A stretch of DNA of 64,000 nucleotides, from assembly GCA_018697195.1 (NCBI GenBank), contig CM031857.1, positions 56,533,340-56,597,339 of the forward strand. Reading direction: 5' to 3'. The translations under genes were made by a program, and so were the position numbers. Below the pieces are notes generated by a model. It ran no database searches. It was not told the origin of the DNA and was given only the letters and a program-made list of their open reading frames with translations. This DNA is from Certhia americana. Taxonomy: Eukaryota; Chordata; Aves; Passeriformes; Certhiidae. Below are positions 1-13,512 of the stretch, one piece after another (within the stretch, counting starts at the first letter, position 1; every line of letters begins with the position of its first letter).

Positions 1-3000
1 TTTATTCCCTCCCCAGCAACTGATAGACTTCCACCTTCCTGGTAGCAACCCCCAGGGCCAGCTCTGTGGGGGCACCAGGCCAGCATCAAAGAGTGCTCTG
101 CCACAGCAAATGGGGTTTTTTTAAACTATGCTTGCTAAATTAATTTTCAAGCAGCAGAAGGGAGCAGCCAAGGGGCAGCAAGACCCAATGCCAGCATGAC
201 AGAGGAGGCCAAGGTGGGCTTGGCAGGGGGGCAGTGGTGTGCCAGGAGCAAATACTGACATGAAACCCCAACTTTACAGCTTCCCTGGGTCCAGCCAGCA
301 CATCCCACCTGAATTCACCCACTGTGGAAACCCCTGAAGGCTCTCAGCCATCGCTTCTCATGCACGCTACCAGAGCCAACAGCACCGCTGGCTTTGTCAA
401 GGCTCTTGAACATATTTTCTGCTGACTGACGACCAATACAGGGTAAACAAAGACCATCCCATCCATTTGCTTCTCCCAGGGTTCCCATACCTCATTTCAA
501 TCCCTTTTAGTGTCCTCACAGCCTTCTGTGCATGAGGTTCTAACCAACTACCTCATTGTCTTACCTCTGAGGCATGCAATTATCTTTGCTTCTGCATTTG
601 TTGCCTTTGATATCAGCTGCCCCCATAGCCACATGCCATCAATCGGTCTTGGAGATGAGAACACCTTTCTCTTTTTTTCTCTCTCACCTCTGCTCCAGCC
701 AGTTTTTCACTCCAGTTTCTACCTGAGAACTGCTTTCAAGTGCTCTCAACTGCTCTCAGTCCTCTCTTCCTATTGTACTTCTTGTCCTGGCAGTTCAGCA
801 TTATTATGTCACCCAGATCCCTTAAGCTCAGCCATCAGGCCATGCCCAGTGTGCTAAAGGTGTCTGTAGGTAAGTAAATGGCTTTTTCTCCATCTCATCC
901 AAGTGCTTTTTGATTCTCTTCTGTGGCACTAAACTCTGGGAAAGACTGCAGTTTAAAAAACTTAATTCCTATGCATGATCCATTTCACTTGTGTCAAGAG
1001 TTTACTTCTCTCATCTTTGCAGATAAGTAAATGTGTTTGCTTTTAAATCTGGCACTTTAGGCTCATCTTTTGTCACAACGTTTATCAGCAAGCAAATGGG
1101 ATGGCTGCCCACCATCGGGAACTAGCAATGCTAGTGGCAGGGAAGAGTACGAGGGTTTTCAAGGATGAAAGTTAACTGTTGCTACAGAAACAATGTACAA
1201 TTGAATACAATGATAAAAGCAAGACATATAGGTATGTAATTCCCCAAAAGCACTTAGAAAATCTGCCGATCAGAACTGTGTCACTTCTTCTCTAAACACC
1301 ATCCTTAGAATAGGCTGTCTAAAATATTCCTGGTTTTTTTTTTTTCCTTACAGGCAAGAGTACTTCCAGCATACCATCTGATTGGAGAAGTCACTAAAAT
1401 GTTCTGATGAAGGTAAAGCTGAAAGGCATGTTCCTTCAAAATCTGAATGTTGTGCAAGGGCTGTGATAGGAAACATTTGCTGCCCAGGTTAATAAATATT
1501 TCTCTAAATTACTGTATGCCCAGGTACATCTCGACTAGCTCTGTCAGCTCGAAGACAGTAAACACAGCACAATTTATCTCTGCACATATGAACTCTTCCA
1601 TCCCACAGTGGCACTGCTTCTGCTATACTTTCCATTTGGAAGGGTCCCTTGGCCCCACCTCCCTCCAGTGCCTGCACAGTGTGTGCTGATTACTGGTACC
1701 AGAGTTGCTAGCTGGTAGAGCCCACATGGCATTTTTTAACCTTTCTCTTTTGATTTCTAAATTGCCAATAGCTAGTGATGAAAACAAGGCTTGACAACTA
1801 CTACAAAGTTCCACCCAAAAGAAATGCATCTTTCTCTACGGGGATTTAATTCAAGTAACTAACTGCGTGTGAGAATCACAGGCAATATACTATGTAATAC
1901 CACTGCTCTTCTGTTCAGTAAAGGTATGAGACTCAAAGACAAAACCATTTGGTTCCCAAGCATTCACTGAGAAAGGAGAACAAATGCATCAAGGCTCAGC
2001 TGAACACACAAACTCAGCCATGGGCTGTGAAATCGAAGCTTGAGGCTGAAGCGGGGTCTTCCATTCCTGTTGAGGGAAGCAGGAGCCCAGCTTTTTAGAT
2101 AACATAAAGTGTACTCAGCTGCATAAAGGCTCCAGTTATCCTTGCCAAGAGATGAGACAGGGCAAGATAATGCTCTGACTTCTGCTTCTACGAGGAAAGG
2201 TTTGGGACCAAAATGCTCAGGTAAGACAGGGATCAGACTGTGGGCCTATTTAGTGATACAACACACATTTGCAAGTTTTGCCTTGGATTCCCTGAAAAAC
2301 CCCACATTTATGAATCTTTCCTTGGGTTCTCTGGGTGAAAAAATATGAAATATGTATTTAAAGGCCTAAATCTGATTTTCAACTGCTGCTGTATGTGCTA
2401 TATACATGACAGTGAGAGGCCCAAAGCTGAATGGTTTACTCTAGTGAGAACATTGATGTTTGGCTACTGTAATTATTTGCAGCATTTAGAATCTATGGAG
2501 TAGTATGCGGACCCCCATGATACACTGTGTAACTTGCTATAAAATGAATCTTGAAAGAAGCTGAATATCATTAAAACCTAGGAAATTATAGAAAAGCTTT
2601 TGCTTTAATTTTTCTTGCCTAATTGAGGTTAACGTATATGTAGAGTATATTGTATATGCTCTTCTTGTATATACAAAGTCTAAAATTCCTCCTACCAATG
2701 AAAGTAAGTGAGTGCATATCCACCAAGCCTTCCATAGCCAGCACCTTCCATCTAAGAAGCTGAGCAATCTCTTCATTACCTCCTTGTTAAGAGAGTTGAA
2801 AAATCATGCTTCATTTAGCCCTGAAATTAACAGGTGCCTGTGAGGTTAAATTTGTTGGAGTCAAAATACACTATTGAGTAACAGTCACTCTTCATACCTC
2901 AAGGTTACAGGGTTCTTGTTTACAGAGTCCCCTTGTACAACTGAAACAATTTCCCCGGGCAGAGAGGAGGTGACCTGCCTGTCTCCCTGACAGAGAGCCA

Positions 3001-6000
3001 AGACTGACTGAGCAGCGCAGGGCGGAAAATGTAACAGGAGACACGGGGAGGATGTCCTGTACCGCAGACAGGGCACAGGGCCGATAGTGGTTGAGATGAC
3101 AACAAATGCGCACCTCTGTCATCAATCCCTAGTAGCAAGCCATATCCATGGAGAAATTTAGACAAACCAAAAAAGGTCCTCAAAAACAAGTGAGGTTTTG
3201 TTTTTTGAATAATGATAATGTACTGAGGAAGGCCATTATCCTATTTATGGTTTGTTGTTCAGACTCCCAGCCAGCAGTGCACCATACTCCGTGAATATAT
3301 ACATTCTAATGACATGATGGGGCAGGACACAGATGTTACGGGTTTGTCACACAGTCCTGACTGGTTTGGCTTAACCAGCATGTAATTGCCAAGCATCTGA
3401 AGCACTTGCAATTTATAATGACTGCCAGGCCAGTGTACACTAATTTCTGTACCATGATTGCATATGATAACAGGAGAGAAGGGGGAATAAGAAGGAAGTC
3501 AAAAAGGGAGGATTCAGGGACCAGTCCAAAGAACAACAAAACTGAATTCAAACAATTCAACTTGAAACTGTGCAGCTATTTGGTTATGTTGAAACAGAAC
3601 TCCAACTAATTTAACTGACTAAAGAATGACAGGAGAGTCTGATCTCAAATACTGTTAAAGACCGTTTGCTGCTGTTCTCCAGGGATGGCCAGGCAATAGG
3701 AAATCTAACAGATTAGGAATATGTATCACTTTGCATCTTCACAACAGATCCACTGAGGTGGAAACATGTTTCTGAATCATCATTCTCATCCTCCTTTGCT
3801 TGTGTGCTTTTGTAGGCAAAGTCTCACAACATTTTAAAAATCTGGGCATTTTAAATATATATGCCTTCCTCCTCAGGCCCATCTAACATGCTACTTCCCA
3901 AGCAAAGCTTTTAAAGGTAAGAACTATTTGCAATTCCCCTTGACTTTGATTGCAGATTCCTTTAAATTCTTGGTCTCTAGTCAATCCTTTAAATATCTGA
4001 GGCAAAAATGAGAGGGCGTTGTTGTCAGATGAGTTTTTCATGAATAATCTAGGTCTATCCATCATGAAAAATTAGAAAAATGCTCAGGAAAATTTGATTA
4101 AAAGAAAAGTGAATTGTTGATACAGCACAAATAAGGGTTTAGTTGTATGTGGAGCTAGATTTTCAAAGAGCATTGATTTTTTGCAACATTTCAGTGTTAG
4201 ATTTCTCTCTCTTCTGTACAATTTGGTGTCTTAAGAGATAAATAAAAGAAGGTGAATGCCTGAACTGGGATCCAGACAGGCCTTTGTCCTCACTGCACAA
4301 ATCCATCGCCTTCTTTATAGCATGTTTGCCCTGGATACAGCCTCTAAGGGATGTCTGAAACCGTGATGGAGAGCAAGCCAGCTCTTCAGCATTGTGGATA
4401 ACTGGAGCTCACTTCCCAGCCCTTTTTTACTTGGCAATGTAGACATACCCTTAGAATCCTTCCACTGGGTCTGCAACTGGACAAGTACATCCAGAAGCCA
4501 ATTCAAAGTTTGGGAGAACTGCCTTATCTTCTTTTGGATATACCTCTATCCCTCCATTGCTTACATTGAGAGCCAAGGCAATTTGGTAACTAAATCTTCT
4601 TGTAAATCTAACCAACTAAAAAAGAGAGAAACAAACTGAGATTCTTGTGGGACTTAAAATTTCTTTTCTTTCCAAATATTTGAAGATTGTTGAGAAATAC
4701 ATTTTGTCCAGGTGACTCAGTGTGAAGATACAGTGGGAGCTGCAGGTTGAGCTCTGGGTGGTGGGAGCCTAAAGCAAGAGGCCATGGACCGCTGACCCTT
4801 TACTTAACAAAAGGCACAGGGACCTGTGTCCCCAGCCAGGTGGCCAATCGCTCAGACATATGACAGGAGCCTAAGATTCAAATGGAAGAATCCAGATTTT
4901 TGTGCACATCAACGCTACAGGTATAAACCCCCAGGATTTCTTTTCTTCAGGATCCCTCCTCGAAGGCACCAGCTTGAGTTGTTGCTTCTTAAAAGAACCA
5001 GAGGCGTGAAAGAGACTCTGCTGTGGGAAACCCAGGGCTGAACTGGTGAGGAAAGCTGGTCTCACTGTGGAGTGGGTGTGTGGGGAGCCAAGGGGCACAC
5101 ATCGGTCACTGGAGCCACCCGCAGCCAAGGGGCTTTGACCCAGCAGAGGCGGCGTCTGGCCTTGGGACGTGACTGCCAGTGCCTTCCAAATGCTCAGACT
5201 GGGAATTTCCTTAACAAAAAGTCATCACACGTTTATGAAGATGTTAAAAAGTCAGTTACGTTTTGAGAACTTTGCAATATATTTACTTGTCTGAAATTTC
5301 ACCCAGAAATACATTACTTACTTTAATTATTGACTGTTTCTATTTGTAATCATAGAAAAAATTTTAAAAAGCAGCATTTTGTATAACAGAACTATTTTGT
5401 GAGGGGGGAAAATTAATCTTTTCTCAATGATCTATATGCAGAAGTGCTTTTATGCAAACAGATTCAGTAATACCTGTGAACACAGCTAATGAAAAAGAGG
5501 AATTCCTCTCTAGTGAGAAAACGGAGTATGTCCAAATCTCATTATGCTTCCTAATATGGGTATTTCAGGGAAATTATAGCTCAGGCAACAATCTAGGCCA
5601 TCAGGTGAGACCATACCTCCATGCTGTATGACAGCCACAGATATCTGTGATGCATCTCAGAGAGAAGATGTAAGTCAAAAGCCTGAAGTGGCAACAGAAG
5701 AGCTCTACTCTTTAAAAAAAAATGAGGCTCTAGAACTCAAAAAAGAATCCTTTAGAACTTCAGAGGGCATGAGTTAATATTAGTACTAAATTAATCTATT
5801 TTTTTAAATTTGGATTCTGGCAAGCAACACAGCAAGCATCCTGGATTCTCCCAACCTGAGGCAACAAATGTTAAATGTTGATGGAAACATGTCAGAAAAA
5901 AAAAAAAGAACCATCTTCCTGTGGTAAATTTTGATTTTATGAGAACCACATTTTCCATATTTAAGATAGAATTTCCAAGCAACTCTTAAGTATGGCTAAA

Positions 6001-7340
6001 AAACATATCCACAACCATCAGGAATCACTGGTTAGCGAATGGAAAGAAAGCTCAGGTTCAAAACAAACACTGTGGGTTTGCAACCTTTTGAGGTTTCGTT
6101 GTAGGTATCACAATAACCAGACTTTTTACCCCTAACACCCAACAGTAAGAATTTGTTCACTGTCTCAAATCTCACAAAGAAAACAAAAATGTGAGCCCTG
6201 AATACTCAACCACCAGCAAGAAAACAAAAACAACACAAAACACATTCTTTGCACATCTTTCAGCTTTGACTGGTTGGGGTCCTGACTCATGAGTGTTGAA
6301 AGTTTGGGGTTGCCAAAACTGCTTTTGTTTGTCACTAATAATCACTCATCCCAAGGAACATGTGGTTTACTGTCTCATGCCAGGCCTCCAATGCTAGGGG
6401 CTGAGGTTCCTTGGTGAGACAACCTCTCCCAGCTCCAAGACATGTTCTTCCGCATTATCAGAATATTTTTTTTTTTTAAGAATCAACTGTAGAACAAATA
6501 AGTCTTTCCCTTGATAGACATTATGATTTTTATTTTTTTTAAGATTAACTTTGTTAGCCACAGAACTTTTGCAATGTTTCAAGACCACTGATAACTGACC
6601 AGGATGGAAAAGAACACAAGTACATGCAGCCTGCTGTTTGTTTGGTTTTAATTACTTTCTCTTCTATGGCTACAGACTTCTGGAATTATCCTCTTGGTGG
6701 AAATAAAGTTAGGCAGTTGGACTTTTCTATCAAAATACTTAGCTGAGTCATAAGGGTTGGGGAAAAAGTAACACAGGGTGAGTTTAGAATTGTATTGAGT
6801 TGTCTGGTAAGCAAAGGTACGTTCTTCAGAAGTGCCCAGGTAAATTGCATTTAGTAATGTTTCCATTCTCTATGCTCCCCCTGATAGAACAGCCTTAAGC
6901 TTAGTAATTTGGTTTTCTACACTGCCTCTTAGAGGCAGATTCAGGCAGTCCACAAATACCACCTGCCCCAGAGAAGGCAATGCAAAGCCCTTTTATGGCA
7001 GCCATTCTAGCAAGAAATTCACAAAGGAAAATACTCCAGTCCATTTTCTGCTTGGCAGTATCTCCACACAAACAAGCAATTCCACTTCAAGTACTGACTA
7101 CAACTGATGTCCATTCCCTGCTTCCAGTTTCTCCCAGGAATATGGTAATCTCAGAGCTACTCCAAAAAAAGTCCTTCAAGCAGGTCATATAGATTCAGTG
7201 CAAATATCTTAATTTTTGGGACTGAGCACTTAATCCAAAGAGCCAGATATCCAGAGTGGACTCAACTCTACTAACATCAAACAACTACTATATAATCATC
7301 CCAGTACAAGAAAGAAAAAATTTACAGTGAATTTCATCAT
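1..7340. other. Intergenic DNA downstream of AKAP11, distal part
   Basis: AT-rich, CpG-poor sequence with only short chance open frames. A GC-richer patch at about 2940-3090 and another at about 4720-5180 stand out. The latter has a CCAAT (about 4851) and a TATAAA (about 4922) spaced as in a promoter or an LTR. I recognise no gene. Confidence 0.45.
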
Positions 7341-7344
7341 TCAT

Positions 7345-7520
7345 TGGAACAACCTTCATATAGGGGTAAGGTGGTGTTCCCATCATTGGAGGTTTTCCAG
7401 TTTTGACTGGACAGGGTGCTAAATAACCTCATTAAGGCTCCCTTTCCCCCAAAATGCTGAACTAGATGATCCTTCGAGTTCTCTTTCAACCTGGACTACT
7501 CCATGATTCTGTGACACATA
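7345..7520 (+). mobile_element. CR1 LINE 3' end fragment
   Basis: This contains the typical CR1 3'-end text: a GGAGGTTTTCCAG-like block, GACTGGACAGGGTGCT, CTAGATGATCCTTCGAG, CTCTTTCAACCTGGACTACT and a terminal ATGATTCTGTGA. Confidence 0.85.
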
Positions 7521-7559
7521 TCAACACATTAACTAGTATTCCAGACTCCTTTATGGTTT

Positions 7560-8000
7560 TAAGCTGGTGAAAGGATTGAAAAACAAGTTCTGTGGGGAGT
7601 GACAGAGGGAGTTGGGGCTGTTTATCTTGGAGAAAAGGAGGCTCAAGGAAGACCTTATTCTCTAGAACCACCTGAAAGGAGGCCATATAAAGGTAGGAGT
7701 CAATCTCTTCTCCCAGGTAACAAGTGACAGGACAAGAGTAAATGGCCTCAAGTTGTGCGTGGAAAGGTTTAGAGTGGATATGGGGATAATTTTCTTTACT
7801 GGAAGGATGGTCAAGCATTGGAAGAGGCTGCCCAGGGAAGTGGTGGAAACTCCATCCCTGGAAGCATTCAAAAAGATATGGATCTAGCACTTAGGGACAT
7901 GGTTTAGTGATGGACTTGACAGTACTAGCTTAATGTTTGGACTCTGTGATGTTAGAGGTCTTTTTCAACCTTAGAAATTCTATGATTCTGTTTCTGTGAT
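7560..8000 (+). mobile_element. CR1 LINE 3' fragment, second copy
   Basis: This shows the usual CR1 order: GGGGCTGTTTATCTTGGAG, AAAAGGAGGCTCAAGG, AGAGGCTGCCCAGGGAAGT, CTCCATCCCTGGAAGCATT, then TTTCAACCTTAG and a terminal ATTCTATGATTCTG. It lies tail-to-head with the previous fragment, so two insertions or an internal duplication are involved. Confidence 0.9.
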
Positions 8001-11000
8001 TGTTAAAAGAAATAGAGACAATTATTCTCTTTTCAAATGTCTCCATGAAATGAGACAAATCATGCCCCAAAAGGTTTTGTTTCCCCTGAGTCCTACAGTG
8101 AACTTATAGCAGCTGATTCCAACGTAAGTGTAAGGTGAATCGCCTTATGTGCTTATATTTCTCATAAATGACATTTCAACTCCGACAGAGACTTTGCTTA
8201 TGGAGTCAGAGCCTTTTATTACATTACAGGTTTTATGGTTGTGGTTTCAGCTATACCCCAAATCTCTGCTGTAATTCCAGACTGGAGTGGGAAGGGATTC
8301 AGAATCATATTAAATTCACTGGGGAGGCTAGTACCATTCTGCTCAAGCAATGTCTAAAGGATGTGAACTCACAGGAGATCAATAAACAACTGAATCACCT
8401 CTTGCTGTTCACATACTTGCTGCTTGGTAGGAACATTCTCCCAGAAAGAATGCACTTGGTCCTGTGCCTGTCTCTTCTGAGGGGGATTTAAACCACCAAG
8501 GCACTTGCACTCCAAGAATTGCTCATCATTGCTACAGCAAACTTTGACTTTATAGTTCTAACCAAGTCTTGCTGCAAAATACCCTGTGAACGTCAGTGAG
8601 CAATAGAAATAAGGGGAGCATCTGACTGTAGCGCTATAAATTGGCTTCTTCCCTGAAGACAGAGAATGTCTTGGCCTCCCTTCAAGGCCTGCTTATGCAT
8701 TTTATATGTCTCATTTAAGCTGCTTTGGAGAAAATGCACAAACAGTTATGTTAGAGCTGCCAAAATGGGGTCCCAGGCCCATTCCTGAAATTAAGCTTAA
8801 ATGCTTTGGAAAATGTCTTTCATGTCCACCTTAGGATACAGATCTTGGCTTGACTCACTGCCTTGGGCTTTATGCTGTCAGCCATGTTAAAGGGAATGGT
8901 GGGGAGATGTTATTAGAAAATAAAGATATCCAGCAGCAGGTCAGGTATTTCATCCTCTCAGCCATTCAGAAGTTCACTGCAGAAGTTTGCAGTGGGCACA
9001 CAACAGGACTCACAGCAGGTCCTCAGCCTGTCCATCAGTGATCTCAAGCTGCCTTCATAGCTGAGGATAGGCATACCAAGAGAGGTAGAGCAGTGCACTT
9101 TGAGAGATGTCTGCATTCCTCTAATGGGAATTAATGGAACTAATGGGCATTTTGAGCATGAAGCAGTATGTGATACTCTACTGTAAAATACTGGCGTTTT
9201 TATACACAGACCAAGGACATCATCCTGCATGTTTCTAGGAAGAGAAAGTTAAGTGCTGTAAAATTAGCCCCTAACAGAAGAAATAGATTTTGTCTACATA
9301 AACACACTGATTTTAAATTCTGATAGTAATTTTTGGTCTCATAAAGTAAATCTAATGGCACCACTGTGTATTTATTTCTGACTCTGAAACCTAAAAAAAG
9401 CCAATAACTCAGTAAGGAGTCCTAGCTATTTATTTTGCTCTTGATTCATACCCGTTAGTGTATCAAAGTGGCAATTTTCCAAACAGGCACTCATTTTGAC
9501 AAATGTATTTTACTGACCCCTTTTACAGAGGCCAAACCTTGGAGGATATGTAGAAAGTTTCTGTAGGAAATGACTTCACTCTTAAGTGGTAAAGATGCCA
9601 GATATCTCCATCTCTGCTAACCATAAATCATCTTGATTTGTCAGATACATTGGCTTTTATAACAGCTCAAGGTAAGAACAGCCACAGGAGTAACAAGCCT
9701 CATGAGCTTCATTCTATGTTTCTAGCAACAGTCAATAGCAAAGGTGTCATCTTCCCACATGATTCTTGTACTTCCAAAAATCTTCCCTTATTTACGTAAT
9801 GCCATCAGTCTTGAAAGACTTTCCAATAACTATGAATTCCAGTTTAAATAATTGCCTATTTGGAAATTAGGACCAGGATTTTCAGCATTAAAATCCTTAG
9901 ATTGCAGCCATCCATGATGCCTACACAAAAGCATCTCTCCGAGTAACTGAAAAGCTTTGTGAAACTGCAAACCTGAGAACACTGTTTATCTTTTCTCTCT
10001 TTCCATCTAAAAAATCCTGCCAAAACCTGGGACTAGAGCTAGATATGGAGAACTCTGTTTATACCATGCACACATCTTCAGCTGGGCTTAAATCTGGGTG
10101 TTTGCACAGTCATAGCAGTTCAGGTGTTCATGTGAGCTTACGCTTATAGCCAATTTGAGGAACAAGCAGTCAGGCATAAAGTAGACAATGACAATTTGAT
10201 GACATAAATAGTAAGCACGTCCATCTTTGAAAATCTGTTACTACTATTGGGCTTCACTAGGCCTGTAGTTTTACCTCTATCTGGACTTTTATTTCTGGTT
10301 CTGCAAAGTGCAATGTTTATCTTCTTTGGCTGGAAGTGCACATACACAAGACAAGACCCATGCCTTTCTCTAAAGATTTGTAATCGAGCACTCACTTTAC
10401 AGCAAAGTTGTCTGGTTTCATTTTTGGCATTAAAACTCCAACACGTTATATTGCCTACTTTTGCTGCTACTTAGAATTTCCTAGGTCCAACACCTCTTTG
10501 TTTTTCCAGTAATCTCTTCCTTTTCGCTGACCCATATACCCACAGTTCAGCAACTGAGCCATACTGGGTGCACCACTGGTGCCTGTGGGTAACCTCATTC
10601 ACCTCTTGGCCAACTGCTCTTCTTGCTCTCTTGCAACACTTATCAAATGGGAAAATCCCCTCTGCAGAAGCCCACCTCTGCCATCTTCACAGCTGGGTAA
10701 ATCTGCATTTTCTCTAATTCTAGCATTGAAATCACAAAATCATAACAAATTTCCTACAATATGGAATTGCCACTCCTACTGCAGTGAGGAGAAAGATGAC
10801 AGGGTTTTAAAGCAAAGAAAAGCAAAGATTTTTGCAAGTAAATTCAGTTTTGAGCCAGGTTTTACTGTGATTTCCAGAGCAAAGTTATTATAAGGAGATG
10901 CAGAAAAATGTAAAGAACTAAAAATGGGCCAATATTCTTTAAATGGTCCCGGGACATTACTTATAGGATATTGCAGATGCTGAGTCTCTCTGACAGTGTT

Positions 11001-13030
11001 TCTGGTCAAGTGAGGGAGGAAGGCATGTGGAAGACGTGGAAGATCACTTTAGGTTGCTGAAAATAAAGACACATTTATCTCACAGATGGAGTTCACAATA
11101 AGGACCTGATAGGAAAAATTTACGTCACAAAATGTCAAATCCAACAATTTTACGTTCAGCATCCAGGGTTCTATGTTCATCCTTAATGTAGAAGACATGA
11201 ACAATTGAAACTTCTTACCTAGTAAGAGAATACATCTCCAAAGAATAAAAGAGATCTGAGTATAGACAATTTTCTTAGCATTTAAAAGTCTTATTTTTGT
11301 GCCATTCCTTTCCTTAAAAGTCTGTTGAAATTGTCAGTGATTAGTACAAAGATTAAAGCTGAGCAGAAGAAATGGTATAAAACTATGTGCAAACTAGAGA
11401 GATACAAAAAAAGGGGGTAAAATTAAACAATAAAAACAGGACCGGATGTACTCACTCATCACTAGACATGTTACATGATTAATCACTTGTCCTCATTGTA
11501 AAAACGAAGCCAGGAAATCCACAAAACCTCAGTATGTATGTAATAGTGCATTTCTAGCTAACAAATTACAGCTATCAAGCTACAGAGAGAAGCATGCACT
11601 ACATTTACTATAATTTAACACATTGGCCTTGCCTGAAAACCTGGCAAAGTTTGCTACCATGCAAGCCCATAGCATCAAAGCTCAGTGTTTCTATGAGGCT
11701 GACAATTCAAGCATTTAGCATTTACAGGAGACTCAGCCAGAAAGATCACGACCGGGGCAATTTACGCAAAGCAGTTCATTGTGGAAGTGTTTGTGATGGT
11801 CCAGTCCAGCCAAAATATCCATCTCTAACCATGAACACAGCAAACATTCTAAACAGGTTGTGGTGGCGTTACCTGGAGCCAAAGCACAAGCCTGGCTGCA
11901 TTTTATGTCAAACCACTGACCAGCCCTGCTGCCGCTTGGAAAGTATGGCTGACATCCGATTGCGGGCCGCCCCGTGAGGTTCACCAAACCACCAGCAGGA
12001 GAGTGGTTATGCTGCTTTCTTCAAAACATTTTTGTGGTTTTCTTGAGAGCACGGTATTTGTCAGGTGAGTAGCACAGCCAGGATGGTTCTATCTCCTTGT
12101 TGGCATTATATGTGCTCGAGTACCATCCTAGAGGCCTCTCTTCTGCTCAGCTGTAAATAAGAGCATATGAAGAACCATTCTCTGGAGGGGCTGCAGGCAT
12201 CAGAACACATTTTAAGGCTAACAAGGAGCATTTTCAGTCTGAACTCCCATACAACAAGATGAAATACTCTACGTAAAGTATTTTTTATTTTGTTCAAACA
12301 TTACACAAAGAATATTTTTACCTTTTATGCTGCAATTTTCAATCATGTCACCCCATGATGAATACTTTCTCAATGGGAGAGGACTGCAATTCTGAAATGG
12401 GTACCTCAGGTCTTCTCAAGAGGTGGCTAATTAGCTGTTAAATTACCTCTCTGCACCTAAATTAACACATGACCAGCTAACATGCCTCTTAACATCCATC
12501 TGCCACAGATCATCCTCTGCCAATGACCTCTTTCCCTGGAGCCTCATCAATCAAAATCAGTTTGGCAGGAGACTTCTTGTTCAGGTAGAGGAGAGAGGGA
12601 GACAATTCCCACCACCTTCCTGAGCAAAGGGCAGGAGGCATCAATCAGCTTCACAAAATGAAAAACAAAGAATAAGAAGACAGGAGAGCTACCCAAAAGA
12701 TCTTCCAGAAGCCCCATGTCAGAGCTGAGCAGAGAATTCCCTTATTCCAGGCAATCACACTGTTATAAGCATCATACATCTTAATGCAGTCTTTACTGTT
12801 GTGGCTTTTATTACAAAGTCATGCCCTTGGGAAAACAAAACAAAGAGGGATAATATCATGTGGAAGGCTAGATCCTTTTATTTCTAGTGTTATCTTTGGG
12901 AATTCCTAGACTTTCACATAGCCATGGCTTTGCTACTGCCTTGAAGGTAAGTCATCATTTAGAACAGGGCAAGACTTTTTATCCTTTTGACTCCCCACAG
13001 AAAGGTCAAAAAACCAGCCAGGTACTTAGA
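8001..13030. other. Intergenic DNA
   Basis: AT-rich, CpG-poor. Short open frames on both strands have no recognised similarity. No repeat family is identified with confidence. Confidence 0.45.
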
Positions 13031-13032
13031 AG

Positions 13033-13512
13033 GATAGGATGGATTGGGTCAGAAGGGACCTTAAAACTCATCCAGTTTCAATCCCTCTGCCATGGGTAGA
13101 AACACCTTCCATGAGACCAGGCTGCTCAACCTGACCTTCAACAATTCCAGGGATAGTGCATCCACAAATTCCCTGGGCAACCTGTTCCAGCACTTTGTCA
13201 CCCTCAGAGTAAAAAATTTCTTCCAAATATCTGATTAAATATCTCCTCTTTCAATATACAGCCATTCCCCTTTTTCCTATCACTACATGGCCTTGTAAAA
13301 AGCCCCCCTCCCAGCTCTCTTTCGGACCCCTTTAGGTACTGGAAGGTGCTGTAAGGCAACCCCAGAGCCTTCTCTTCTCTAGGCTGAACAGCCACAGCTC
13401 TCCCACTCTGTCTTCACAGGAGAGGTGCTCCAGCCATCTGATCATGCTAGTGGCCTCTTCTGCACCTACTCCAGCAGACCCATGTCCTTATGCTGGGGAG
13501 CCCAGAGCTGAA
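13033..13512 (-). mobile_element. CR1 LINE 3' fragment, minus orientation
   Basis: Reverse-complement CR1 text is plain: GGGTCAGAAGGGACCTT, AGGCTGCTCAACCTGACC, CCTGGGCAACCTGTTCCAG, AACCCCAGAGCCTTCTCTT, CTAGGCTGAACAGCCACAG and ending CTGGGGAGCCCAGAGCTGAA. The element is truncated at its 5' end. Confidence 0.93.

Noticed and set aside
2885..3189. Three overlapping minus-strand open frames in a GC-richer intergenic patch
   Set aside because: Frames overlap each other, peptides are unlike any family I know, and there is no accompanying exon structure.
7486..7890. Minus-strand 134-codon open frame
   Set aside because: It is antisense to two CR1 3' fragments.
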